Shown in pieces: positions 1 through 12,400 of a stretch of 64,000 bases of DNA (within the stretch, counting starts at the first letter, position 1; each line of letters starts with the position of its first letter). Source of the DNA: Membranipora membranacea (Eukaryota > Bryozoa > Gymnolaemata > Cheilostomatida > Membraniporidae). The stretch covers positions 17,670,001-17,734,000 of the forward strand of contig OU612065.1 in assembly GCA_914767715.1 (NCBI GenBank), read 5' to 3'. The notes under the pieces were generated by a model, which was given only the letters and a program-made list of their open reading frames with translations, searched no databases and had not been told where the DNA came from. Position numbers and translations under genes: made by a program.

Positions 1-820
1 GCTGCTGCAACCATCAGACCGCCCATAAACAGCACACATAAATCCTGGAACAGCAAATTATGTCATACTGGTATGTATATATATAATTTTTAATCTTTTC
101 TGATGTTTAGAAAATAGAACAAGAAAGAAAAATCAGCAGAACGTAATGTAAGACCATTCCATGTAGTTTCAACCCCCCCCCCCCTATAAGACTGTTCAGT
201 ATCATCTTATAGCTACCTTCATGTAATTTTTAGCTACTTCTTTTGCAGGTTGTATAGAGAGCATGGGAGAGAGAACCAAAGGGATGAGTGATGTTACGGC
301 TAGATTGAACGTCTCTGTGATCCAATAAACAGCCATTAGAAGCAGCATAAATAGACAGTTGCACGCCTGTGGATGAAACAATTTTGTGATTACAACCATT
401 TAAAGCAACATTGCCAACTCAGCAATCTCAATTCCAGGATAAAGAAATATCTTTTTTTGCACTCACAAAATATGGAAATCATCATGATATCAATAATCGC
501 TCAGGCCTTTACTTGAAATGTCTCATTCTAAACTAATAACTTGAACATTTAACTATACTATTCCATATATAATATAATACAATATATAGACCTTCCAGTG
601 TGAGGGTGGAGAGTGAAGCATTTGAGCAAATTGATTGCAAGGATTTAGCTGCTATTGGCCTCTGGGTAATTCAAAATAATAAATAATAACCTACCTTTTG
701 AGTTAACCCCATCTGTTCATAAAACGGCAGCATGACAGAGAGTAAAACTGGAGCTGAGATCATAATGATGGTCGATCTGAACCACCATAATTCTTTCATA
801 ACTCCCTTTATAGCCGCCAT
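1..820 (-). CDS. SLC13-family sodium-coupled anion transporter, copy A (5' part only)
   Basis: This is the 5' end of a gene that continues past the left edge. Three exons are seen: 695-820 (start ATG at 820), 217-366 and 1-44. Each has GT/AG borders (for example donor GTAGG after codon 42). The encoded segments align residue for residue with exons 1-3 of copy B at 3249-7321, with the same exon lengths (126 and 150 nt) and phases. Visible motifs are ELWWFRSTIIMISAP, then a hydrophobic segment with YWITETFNLAVTSLIPLVLSP, then DLCVLFMGGLMVAAA. SLC13 proteins are multi-pass plasma-membrane carriers that move di- or tricarboxylates or sulfate together with sodium. The substrate cannot be told from these exons. 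No disabling change is seen in the visible part. Copy A lies downstream of copy B on the same strand, so the two are a head-to-tail tandem pair. Confidence 0.85.
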
Positions 821-1316
821 AATCCTCCTCTGTTGATGTTCTAGAGTGAAATGATCTTGAAAAAAATGAGAGAACGGTGGTTACATAACAAAGTTGGCAC
901 ACATCGCAGGCCAATGATTTGTGCCAACCGTGTATTTTTCATCTTACCATATTACAAAGCAGACAAATAATTCACTTATACAAGCTAATGATGGGTTATC
1001 ACAGGTAATTGAATAAAAGTAAAAAGAGCATTGTTAACTTTAAAAACCATTATTAGATTTGATAACCACTTACCATTTTTTTAATCTAGGACAGTTTATT
1101 TTAAGTTTGAGGTGCTTACAAAAACACTGCCTTAGCATAAAGTAGTGTCATTCACTTTGTAATAAAGATAATGAAAAGGTTTAGGGATCAAACAAATGAG
1201 CTTAGATAACATATTTGACATAATACTCATTTAGGTCAATAACTTTTACCTTTTTGTGAAATGGGATAGATCAGGTATCGTAATCCGAAACAGGTCATTG
1301 ATGCGTTCAAGCAGAA

Positions 1317-2165
1317 GACTTTTTCAATAACAATTATATCAAATTAATCTATATCAAATTGAAGATATTGAAATTTGCAATAGACTGTGGTTGAAAATAA
1401 TGATGATTTTTGTTACCATTAGTATACTCCTCGCATTATCACCCATTCTCAAACCTTTCATGATCCAAAAGGGCACAGAGTTTTTATCATCTTTGAGTAG
1501 AAGCTGACTTCTTAGCGAAAGTTAGATCCTCTACCAATCTGAGGTGACAGGTGGCGTCTCAATCTCACACTGAGTGCATCGGTTTGAAATCTGAGTATCA
1601 TTAACTAACTGTCTTAGTGTCTAAACATGTCATTAATGTGTTCAAGCAGAAGACTTTTTTCTTTCTTATAATGTAACATATTATAGGGGGAAAAAAATAT
1701 GGGGCGCTTCACGCATTTGTAACCGAAAGTGACGATCAACGCCACTGTATATGTTGTTTGGCAGACAGGGTACTTGCCATAGTATTAGATGTTGTTAAAT
1801 CTGGTGCAGAATTGACGAACAAATGAACACCATCACCAGGAAATTGTTAGCATTTCCACAATGGACGACATAGGTTAGTGATAGGGAGGTGGGAGGTGTT
1901 TATTTTTCAATAACAATTAAATTAAATGAGCTGTGGCTCAAGATCATGTTTTTTTTGTTACATCAAGTATATTCCTCACATTATGACTCCATTCTTGAAT
2001 ACATCCAAACTGGAGGATGCATGATCGGAAAGGCAACATGATTTTTTACCATCTTGGAGTCAACGATGACTTAGCAAAAGTTAGAGCCAAACCTAATCTT
2101 ACGTCTGAGGTGACATCTCAATCTCACACCGAGTGCATTGCGCTTGTAATTTGAGTATCATAACT
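1317..2165. repeat. Imperfect direct duplication of about 280 bp
   Basis: Segments 1317-1610 and 1899-2165 align over their length. Both begin TTTTTCAATAACAATTA, pass through a shared TTTGTTAC...AGTATA(T)TCCTC(G/A)CATTAT segment, and end with TCTCAATCTCACAC(T/C)GAGTGCAT and GAGTATCAT. Many substitutions and indels show the duplication is old. A short third piece (GTTCAAGCAGAAGACTTTTT) occurs near 1303 and 1640. No coding content is evident. Confidence 0.6.
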
Positions 2166-2477
2166 GGTCGTCTACATTATGTATCAATGTTGAGAGAATA
2201 GCAATACCTACCTAAGGATGTTCGTAACCCGGCCCGTTTTGATCTACAAAAGGAACAGTTCACAGATTCAAACTGAGTCTGCCTTCAAAAGGTCATCGGG
2301 AAAGAAAACTCCTGTCTAACTGGGAGAATTATTTGGTTACATTCGCTTTACAACTGACAATAGGTTAAACATTGCCAAATAAACCATTCCAGACGAATAG
2401 ACATTATTTTAATTCATTGGCATCATCACACGTGACCATTGAGAACACTTAAGGAATTATTTTTTATCATTACATAC

Positions 2478-2621
2478 CATATCACCTGTAGCCACCTTTC
2501 CATAGATTAGATAGATCGCATAGATTGGCATTTTGACCGGTAGCCTTTGGAGGCATAAAATAGTAAGCCGCCGGCACACAGACAGGAAGTATGAAATAAA
2601 AGCAATCAGAACAGCAATCAC
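2478..2621 (-). pseudogene. Decayed copy of the penultimate SLC13 exon
   Basis: Read on the minus strand this stretch resembles exon 9 of copy B (3571-3708). It retains YFILPVCVPAAYYFMPPKAT followed by GQNA, against YFMLPVCVSASYSFMLPVAT and GPNA in the intact exon, and it keeps the GATATG|GTATGT donor. The start of the exon is shifted by a small indel, and the frame runs into TGA near the end. It is most simply explained as the remnant of a further SLC13 copy that once stood between the two present genes, or of an exon duplication. It is unlikely to be used, because no matching final exon is seen beside it. Confidence 0.7.
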
Positions 2622-2699
2622 CTTTAGCGAGAGATAAGGCTATAGTGAAATAAAGAGTGGAGAGTTGACAATGAGTAAAAAAACAAATGTTGAGCTCTT

Positions 2700-2920
2700 C
2701 ATTAGAAAGAGCGATGCTTTACTAAAGCACGTTATCACATCGCTCAAAATTATCACTCACTTGGTCTTTCAATTAGAAAAAATCGCTCCCAAATCGCACA
2801 CTCAGAATATATATAGTTCCATCAATGACTGAGCGATCTGAAAGCGAGAACCTAGCAGGTATCCCTCACTCACTGAGTGATCAGATTGCGATTTTGGCTG
2901 TTTCTAATTGAAAGACCCCT
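2700..2920. repeat. Inverted repeat (hairpin-forming, MITE-like)
   Basis: Segment 2761-2805 (GGTCTTTCAATTAGAAA...) is roughly the reverse complement of 2873-2917 (...TTTCTAATTGAAAGACC). A smaller GAGCGATG/CATCGCTC hairpin lies at 2710-2750. No target duplication could be fixed. It is probably a short non-autonomous element or its remnant. Confidence 0.55.
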
Positions 2921-3248
2921 CAGCACTATATTAGACCTTAGAATTAAAAGAAATTCTGTTTCTGTTCTCAAAAATCTCCTTGTATTAATTCAACTTCGAA
3001 TATTCATACAACAGAGGCTTTGGCCTTTTTTGAACATCTTTCAAAAATTGGCGATTTGACTTTTGCGAATAAAACGTTCTAAGTAAACTATGAGACATTC
3101 TTACGACAACAAATAACTATTACCTAGGCATAGATTTATGTTAAAATAAATCATTATAACTGTTTAAAATAAAGTAATTAAGATGGAAATATTGAAATAC
3201 CAAAATATTCAAAATGAACTAATGATGACTCCAGCCATAGCGATGGCC

Positions 3249-6200
3249 TCACTGAAGGCTTGTTGTATTTATGGCTAGGGTGTTGTTGAATACAATACCA
3301 TCTATTTTAAATATTGATCTGCTCCATGTCAATGTTGAGAGCGTGGCTATCCCCACACCAAGTAAATTCAGAAGCCATCCAGCTTTTATCTGTAAAAATC
3401 AATGTTTAGGGTATAAAGAAAGAGAGATAATGATCTCAGCTATATTTGACTGAGAAGTAGAGCATGTCCAGCTATAGAGCAGAGCAGAGCAGTACCTATC
3501 GCTACCCTTCATCAACATATTAAAGAATGTTTTTGTTATTCATGAACTATAAGTATCGTTTGACACATACCATATCTGTCATAGTGACTTTTCCAGTCGC
3601 GTACACCAGAGCGTTTGGCCCTGTTGCGACTGGCAGCATAAAGGAATAAGACGCAGAGACACAGACAGGCAACATAAAGTAGACTGGATTCATCTGAACA
3701 TCAATAGCCTGGAAATAAACAAAGTTTTTTTTGTGAAAATAGTCTTGTACTACATTAAAATGTTATAGCATAAAATGCGTACAACATACTTTCAAATGCA
3801 GATCAATGAAGCAAAGGAGAGCAGTTGATCAACAGCATTAGGCAGTGAAACCAGTGTGATACACTCTGCAATGTCATAATGATAAATAACTAAACTAATA
3901 CTGCAATATTTGAATTGCAAAATGGGACTAATGCTTGCATTATTTTAAACCAGGATAATAATGGTAAAATAGGCATAAATATGTATCATGAAAGGTTTAT
4001 AAACAGAAGAATCTAAATGGAAGTGATGTGGAGACAACAGGGAGGGTTGGAGTTATAACCCACCCTTCCTGATGACAATTATGCAGATCAGCAGATATTA
4101 CAATGGAAGAACAATTATTTTTAGAGTTGTTCTCCCATCTCAAATGTATGGATAACTTTTGACTCACCATGCGTGCTACAATAGGCAGGAATATAGTAGA
4201 TATTGCTGTGTTACTGGTGACTTCTGTGAGTAGGGATGTGATGGTAGAGAGACATATCACAACACCCCATACAGGCCAGCCATCGAAGAAGTTAAGTGCT
4301 TCACCAATAAACTTAGACAAACCTGACACCTATTTGAATAGGTAGAGAGCGTAGTAAATATTGCATTTGATTGATTTGATATTAAACCAGAAACAGTGAT
4401 TTCAATCTGTATGTGTGTATGTGGCAATCCCATAAGATAGAGTATAGATAGGACGTTTTATACTTATTGGTATACCAATCCCAATTCCCCTGATCAGGGC
4501 ACTCACTCTATTGCAGCCATCAGAGCTCTTTTGAAGTTTCAGGACCTTTTATGCTGATGACTATCAGTATCAAGGAAGGTAGCAGACGTGACTGATGATG
4601 GTAGTAGCTTGAGCAGCATAGCTGGTCAATTGGTCTAAGAAAGCTTTATGTTAAAAGTGCGCAAATATAAAAAACTCACCGTTATTGAATCTGCGAGAGC
4701 GAACCCTCCTCCTATCATCATGAGCAGCCCCCACTGTACTTTGGAGGTCAGTTCATTCCATGTAATAAAAGGCTCTCTGCGCTTATGATCTCCTTTACCG
4801 CATCCTCCTCTTAAACAGCAGATACTTGGGATCTCTGCAGGCCACATGAACATTGACACAACCACAAAAATGGCAGCAGTTCCATCAGTTACATACCTGA
4901 AAACGAAGGAGATTTTTTCTTTAGAGTAAACATGGGCACAGAATTTTCATAGAGAACCTGAAATCATTTCTAAATGGTAGAGTGGATATGCTTCTAAGTC
5001 ACTTGTTTACCCGTCAGTGAAGAGAGATCCCCATCCACCTGACCCTCCAGGATTTCTGCCTATCCATAACAATGCCAGCATAGCAAAGTGTATAACAGCC
5101 ACAACCTCCTTAAACTTCATAGGTCCCAGCTCATTGTAGGCATTGTTTATAACAGTCTGGATCTGTATTTTCTCTTCATCTGATTGTGTGTCACATCTGA
5201 ACTCAATAATAAAAAACAATATTATGACAGAGTTTGTCCACCGAAAATGATTTTGGAACTTTTAATTGTTCCAATGTCTCGCCTGAGTAATTTCCTCACA
5301 TAAATTTCTGTAGGTTTGGGTAAGAGTGATAACATTTCTACAACAACGGCAGTAGAAAGCGCACGAACCTGACTCCGATGAAGACAACCTGTACAACTAT
5401 CCAGCATAATAACAGCATTATCAGCGAGACTGGCATCCCAAATCCTATCCACGACGCAAAGTCTACTCCAAAATCATGTCCTCCTAGTGCTTCCTTGCTT
5501 ATACTGTGCCATTATAAAAAAAAGAAGAGTTTTCAGCAAATAATATTGTACTGATTTAAAACGGAGGTAGTTAGAGGGTAACAACTGTGCAGTGAAAGTT
5601 TGCTGAGAATACTGTGTAATCCAGAATTGTGACCAACTTTATCGTTCTAGTACATGTAGTTGGTTTATTTACTCTGGAGAGGATAAGGAAACAGCGAAAT
5701 TTGACAATAATGTAAAAAAAACCCTAAAGTTTAGCAAAATAATTAGAACAGAAGATAATTTACCTGTGTAGGTTTTCGCTTAATATCAGGTTTGGGGCTG
5801 TCCCTGTGATAGTCGCTATCCCACCTATAGACGCGGAATATGCGACACACATAAGCAGTCCTTTACCTCTCTGCACCCACTTTCCTTCTGGTTTATTATT
5901 CTCAATATCAGAAGTGTTATGTTCATTGGACAGGTTTTCTAGTGTTTCTTTATCTTGAAAGTCTACAGTGCCTGTTGCCACGTCAGAGTCGTATGCGTGA
6001 TTTGAAACGCCTTTTTGAGTTGCCACAGGTACTTCAATATCAGGTCCAGTCATTTCCATTCCATTGCTAGTAATTTTAACAGTGTCTTTTGGGTCATTTG
6101 GTTGGTTACCCAACTGTTTTTCGCTTTCTTCAAGTTGAGATATCACAGCCAGGGCAATAGTCACCATCATGGCGGCCGTGGCTGAATTACTGATCCACAT

Positions 6201-7321
6201 GGAAAGAAACCATGTAGGTATCATAAAACCTGCAAAACAGCCACCAACTCTTTGAAGATTGTATTCAACCAGCACAATGTCACATATGAGATGGACAAAC
6301 TAATGAGGCAAAACAGGTATACAAATAAAAATAATCTGATGGTATTAGTCACGGAATATCAGGTACTTCCAAGTGATTTTAGACAGATATTCACACATGA
6401 GCTATCTACCATTTGCAACAATAATAGGTCACAAACCTAGCATGAGAAATCTGGGGTTAGTTCCACACAATTTCAGAATACTGAGGGCTATCCTCCTGTG
6501 TAGCTGACTGTGTTCTATCGCTGCTGCAACCATCAGACCGCCCATAAACAACACACTCAGATCCTAAAAAAGGAGTCGAACAGTACATCTGAATCTCATG
6601 GCTCGCATCTTTGATGTCAGGCAAAGTCGCAATCAATACAAGGCACATCTTATGAAAAAAAAGTTTGTTTATATCTGCGGCTAAGCTTACCTTGAGATAG
6701 TTTTTGGCGACATCTCCAGCAGTTTGGATAGAGAGCATCGGGGAGAGAACCAAAGGGATGAGTGAAGTCACCGCTAGATGGAATGTTTCTGTGATCCAAT
6801 ATACAGCCATTAAAAGCAGCATATATAAACAGTTGCACGCCTGGTAGGAGAATAAGAAAGTTCTATTGTATGATTGCGGTAATTGTGATTCTTCTTTAAT
6901 CTTGAAACGCCAGAAGAGTATACAAGATCAACACCAGTCCTGTTGCACAAAGGTTGACAGATTACAAAACATGTTACCAAAACCTGTAGAACATGTGTAA
7001 TATGTGTAATATATGCTCTGACACAAGCAGGAATCAGTCAGCTCAACAATAGTCTCATCTCATAGTTGTCTTCTATAGAGAGGAAAAATACGAAATAAAA
7101 AGAAATTGACAGCGGAGGTGTGCTTTAATTAAAGGTATTAGCATAAGATTGCATTTAACATGGACTCATTGTTTCAGAGCAATCAGGACCCTCACCTTCT
7201 GAGTTAGTCCCATCTGTTCATAGAATGGCAGCATCAGAGATAGTAAAACTGGAGCTGATATCATAATGATGGTCGATCTGAACCACCATAACTCCTTGAA
7301 GGCTCCCTTCACAGACGCCAT
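3249..7321 (-). CDS. SLC13-family sodium/dicarboxylate (or sulfate) cotransporter, copy B
   Basis: Ten exons, all with GT/AG borders, join in frame: 7196-7321, 6691-6840, 6437-6563, 5764-6229, 5369-5503, 5011-5196, 4680-4896, 4168-4329, 3571-3708, 3249-3389. They sum to 1848 nt, giving 615 residues plus TGA, close to the usual 550-620 of animal SLC13. Diagnostic segments include SMWISNSATAAMM (SN at about 148-149), GGIATITGTAPNL, WGLLMMIGGGFALADS, the second sodium-site hairpin TEVTSNTAISTIFLP (SNT at about 508-510), and LPVATGPNALVYATG. A hydrophilic loop of about 100 residues, rich in Asp, Glu and Asn, lies between the first SN motif and the GGIAT segment. The family carries Krebs-cycle acids, citrate or sulfate inward with sodium at the plasma membrane. 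The two-SN pattern does not by itself separate carboxylate from sulfate carriers. It is tandem to copy A. Confidence 0.93.
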
Positions 7322-9486
7322 GCCACTAAAATCAATGCAAATCTTTTTATCCAAACCTGCTTCAAATACCAATACAAGTTTGCGGATCTAACTTACCCAG
7401 CAAATTGAGAACTACCAAAAACTGGCATTTATATATATTACATATTTATTCTGGTGAAACTATAAGTCCAGGGACTTTTGTCCAGAAATACTTTTGTTGA
7501 GAGCATCATTTCAATTTGGATTGATGGTTTTGCTTTGGTAGTGAGGTCATTGATGTATCACAGTGATTAAGGTGCCAAAAAAAACTCTGCTTCTAATGCA
7601 GTTGGTGCATTAGGCCACTTAGACTGATGCCAATTAATCTTTCACACATATATAACTTACATTTTCAATAATCACGTACACACTGTCTGTTACCAAAAAT
7701 ATCCGATCTAAAATACAGTAGATGACAACAGTAGCCAATGTTACGAACTCTCTCCAGATATTTGACCTCACCAACTTACAAGAGCTGTCTACTTAACGCA
7801 GTAGCAATTACTGTAGCCACTATCTATCATGTTCCATTCCCTATCTGTAGCGTAGGTATATCTTATCTTTAGGATTAACAAATCTAAGCTACTCTGATAC
7901 ATAAGTTGACCATTATACTCCAACATTGTTTACATAACCCACAGCATATAGAGCAATGAACTTCCTCTCCCATATGTATGGTGATGTTGGTTCAAGAGGA
8001 GATGGAAATTTGTGAATCCATAACCTCTAATAAAAAAACTGAAACATACTAAATGTCAAGCCTTTCTCATAAACAAACCCTCATGAAAATATCTGTCAAG
8101 CATCTTGTCATTCCAACAGACTCAGATTTTCTAGACCAATATAAATTCATCTCACCTCGCAGTGACGACATCTTGACCTTTCCTAGCGTCGACTTGAGAC
8201 TGACCCTCGGAACTCAGAAATATTCTGCTCGTTTCTATCACTAAAGCATCAATATCTGAAGATCACACTGCAAAGATGTCCACCATATCAGTGTAGATAT
8301 CTAAACATATAGTTCTGATGTTTTACTGTACCTTCAATTCACATCATCCATGTAACAGATAAGTGAAGAATATTTATATTCAAGTATCTGGCCCATGATA
8401 TTTCAAAGAATACCGACACATCAGTTTGTTACATCATCTGTGCAAAATTGTTGGGGAGAATATTATGTAACATTATTTCTTGAGCATATTCTTTGACAGT
8501 GCACACGTACCAGCAGCATTGAGATCACTGACTGATACAACGCTGAACTTATCATCTGATGTGGCCCAAACATTGATATGAATATGAATGATATGAAAAT
8601 ATATCAGTGGGTCCCAAATACCTTCAATGCTTAATGGATCGTACACTTGCTCCTTGTTTTGTATATAATCTTTTTCTAGGCATATCAACAACAAGTTCAT
8701 TTAAATCTGTGGCAAACATCCTTTTCTCAAGTGCCCTTCAACTAAGATGATAATAAAAGAAATTGTCCTGGCTGTTATAATTCCACGCTTGTGGTATTAG
8801 ATAGGATATAGATATTTATGCAATAGGGTGATCAAATCCAGCTCTTTGGCTTGGAACAGGTTTTTTCTCTTCTGATTTTTTTATTTGGCTCATTACCACG
8901 ATGAATCAGTGCTTACTGTGTACTTTTTATCCTGAGAGATGATAGTCTTGCCACTATTGAAGTTTATGAGCAGAAAACAAACACACAAAAATTAACAGAC
9001 CTTTACAATTTTATACAAAAAAAACGCTCAGCCAAAATTTGATGTTTTTTTTAATTGAAGAAAAATCATTTTGATTCACTGATACAACATACAGTAGCGC
9101 GCATACCACTGCACAACACACAGGTCTTCAGCTAGAAACGATGCGCAGTTTCGAGGCCTTCTCTACAATCTCCTCATGGCCTGCCCCAGTAGCATCAATG
9201 AACTAAACCTTAGTTCATTGGTAGCATGAGGACACCCATATGTGTTGATGAGCATCGATCAGTGCAATTTGGATATTTTTTGAAGAAAAGACAGTTGATT
9301 CACTGTTATGAATAAATATATATCGTGGTGAGTTGACTATAACAAATAGTAATCAACAATTTTATAATAAATGATGTAAACATTTCTGGAGTTGCGTTCA
9401 CAGCAGATCTATTGACAATTTTGTGCACAACTTTGCTTCAAACACACTGCCACTGTTTGTTGAGCACAAAATGATTTTTGTAAACA
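7322..9486. other. Spacer between SLC13 copy B and the next gene
   Basis: AT-rich sequence that should contain the promoter of SLC13 copy B (divergent from the gene at 9487). I see no supported coding exon, RNA gene or classifiable repeat. The open stretches at about 8053-8244 and 8473-8700 lack splice or family support. Confidence 0.5.
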
Positions 9487-12400
9487 ATGTATTCAGTCAC
9501 CATGTTCATTGCAATCACTTTATTCATTGTCGGACAATTCTTGGCAGTGTTGTCATTAGCGCTGCTGTTGGCCTTTTACGTCACACTGGACCATTTCAAC
9601 TTTTTGGCTTTCTGGCCAAATGTGAGATTGGAGTTGCAGAGAATGGAGGAAAGGCTGTATGCACTTCGTCAATTTGAACCTATACATGATGAAGCGATGA
9701 ATAGATTTGCATGGACAGAGGTAGATAGTAATAAATTAATATCATTATTATTTGCTCGATAAAACATATCAGATTTATAAGAATGTAACAGACTTGTCAA
9801 TAAAAATATGTCATTTTTGGGACAAACTTTCTTTTCTCATATTTATATTAAGTGTGTGAACCACAGTTGCATCTTAAAGACCAGAGAAAACAGTGATCAT
9901 TTCACTTTAGGAATAAAGATTGCAATATTAATGGCAAGACATGTAAAGTCGAATTTGGCTTTTTTTCAGGCGCTTAGACTTCATGAAGAGAAGACAGGAT
10001 ATAAACCCACAGCAGTCGCTCAAACTTGGGACGAACATGTCGCATGCATGAAAGCTCGCAATGGGGTAACTGGTAATAATACATAAATAACTAACTAATA
10101 GAGTCAAAGCATCACAAAATTTAAATATCTTTGTCGAGACAGGGTCAAAATAATCCATAATAACACATTACACTAACATCTTTTTGCAATAGCATTATCA
10201 GGCAAGGGTGACAATTTTAAAACATTATTTTATTTTCCAATCGATCATAATGAAAGTTCATACATATTTTTGTCCTGCCATGCTGTGACTTTCCCCCTAA
10301 ATGTACGCTTAAGCTAATTTTTACAACAGGTCGATCCTATCGAGCAAGAATCAGAGATACCCTCGGATGCTGACTCTATTGAAAAAGATAAATGTCTGGA
10401 CGACACAACTGCTGACTTGGCATCTAATTTGATACTTGGAGAGCAGACATGTGAATCAGTATCAGTGACTGATATCTCTCCTATGAGTGAGTGTGAGGCT
10501 ACACCAATATTAGAGTTTCCACCAAGGTTACCCTTTGATGTGAGTTGATTTAAAAACTGGCTTCTTTCTATTTGTTGCCCTCCAAACTGATGACAGAGCG
10601 TATTTTGTCAGCACTAATGGTCGAGACTTGCACAGACAACTGGCGCAACAGAACTCTTTTAATGACAACAATGAAAGCCAAACTAGAGATATCAGCGGAC
10701 TTGAATATTTCCCGGGCACTTTTACAGAAGCTGCTTAGCACTGCTGAACTTAATAATGACGCGAATGAACCCGATCATGACTTAGTAGATGGGGCAAGAA
10801 AATGTGAAATAAGAGATCGGAGAAAGAAAAGATTTTCTTATACCAGAGTAAAGAAGCATGGCAAGGCTCTGCAGCACAGGCGGAAAACTACTCAGCCTGT
10901 TATTGTGGTTGCAGTGATCCCAAATTGCCAGTTTGAAAACCAGAACTGCAAGGTGAGTGAAACTTGATTTATGACTGGAGAGTTAGCTTCCCTCTAACCT
11001 CTTGCTCCGTGATTGGACAATAATCACCTTATAAATTAAATACCCGTGATTCAGGAGTGAAGAAGACCAGGTACTGATTGATGGAGATGAGTGTATGAAC
11101 CTGAAACTAAATGACTGACGCAATACAACTTACGTAATGATTCTGATCATGATAGTCACGAGTACTCACAATATCCTATCAAACCTGCCACCATTTTCAA
11201 GTTATTCATTCTTTCTTCAAAGGATATCCCTACAAATATCAGATGTGATGATAATATTGAGAATTCCGTGATGATGGATGACAGTGGACTAGCAGATACA
11301 AGTATATACTCATATACAAACTCATGTAGTACTCCCAAGAGATGTGAGCAACAAATACAGCTTGGACAAGAGACAAAAAAACTAATTGCGGAGAAAGTTA
11401 GAAAACATTTAGTAAGTTGATATTGAACAGTAATTTTTTGAACATTTCATCTTGTGTTGAACGACATTTAACTACCTTATCAATCTAGGGGACAAGAAGT
11501 CAAAACTTCTCACTTATCACTGACACAGTAAAAATAAGGTTTTTCATTTACAGCCGAATTTCAAAGCAGAAGAATTATCGTTGGGTAATGTAGAAGTGAT
11601 CAGCTCATATGAGAAAAAATCAAATACCAAAACTTCCTCTCAGGCAAAGTTATCAGCATTGACTACCAATAGTTCACCAGAAATCAGTGATAAAATACCA
11701 ATGGAATCAGAGAAAGTAAGTTGTTAAATTAACACCGTGACAGGGGTCTACTCTTCAAATCAGAATTAAAATTAAATTACGAGCTCATTTTTCACAAACA
11801 CAAACGCTTAATACTAATCTCATGATCCAAACTGTACAGCGTCAAGCATGGTGAATATTTTACAGCTGTGAGAAAGCAGTAAAGTTCAGTATCGACAAAC
11901 TTCTTACTAATGTTAGTGTTATTAATTAACTCACTTGTTTCGTTTGTTCTCAGATTAACAAAGTTACACAGACTACAGATTTACATGTCACAAGTCCTCC
12001 ATCAGTCACACATACAGCTAGTGTACCACCTCAGGGCAGTGCTGAAAAAGAAAGCAATAACCATAGATTTAAAAACAGTATAGATAGGACATTGCGCTTC
12101 AATAACTTTACATTATGTCCCCACCCGTATCGTCATTGAGCCACCCGCAGTGTCGCGTTACGCATAGCGTAACTGCCAGTGGGTTTATAGTCAGCACTTT
12201 TTGCCCACTAAACATATTGGCCTGGATGGCTGAGCTGTTATTGCTGTTGTCTTTTGTTCAAGGAGTTGCAAGTTCAAACCATACTGCAGGCTCTTTTTTT
12301 CATGCTAATAGTTTTAGTTATTTGATATAGCAGGAATACAAGTAGTGCAGTTGATGATAGGTGAATCAGTGACCTTCATGTCCGGTTTTATTAAAAGCTG

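Larger units (their letters stand above)
821..3248. other. Spacer between tandem SLC13 genes
   Basis: No intact gene is seen. The stretch holds an imperfect direct duplication (1317-2165), a decayed SLC13 exon (2478-2621) and an inverted repeat (2700-2920), listed separately. The rest is AT-rich sequence without recognisable coding content. Confidence 0.6.
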
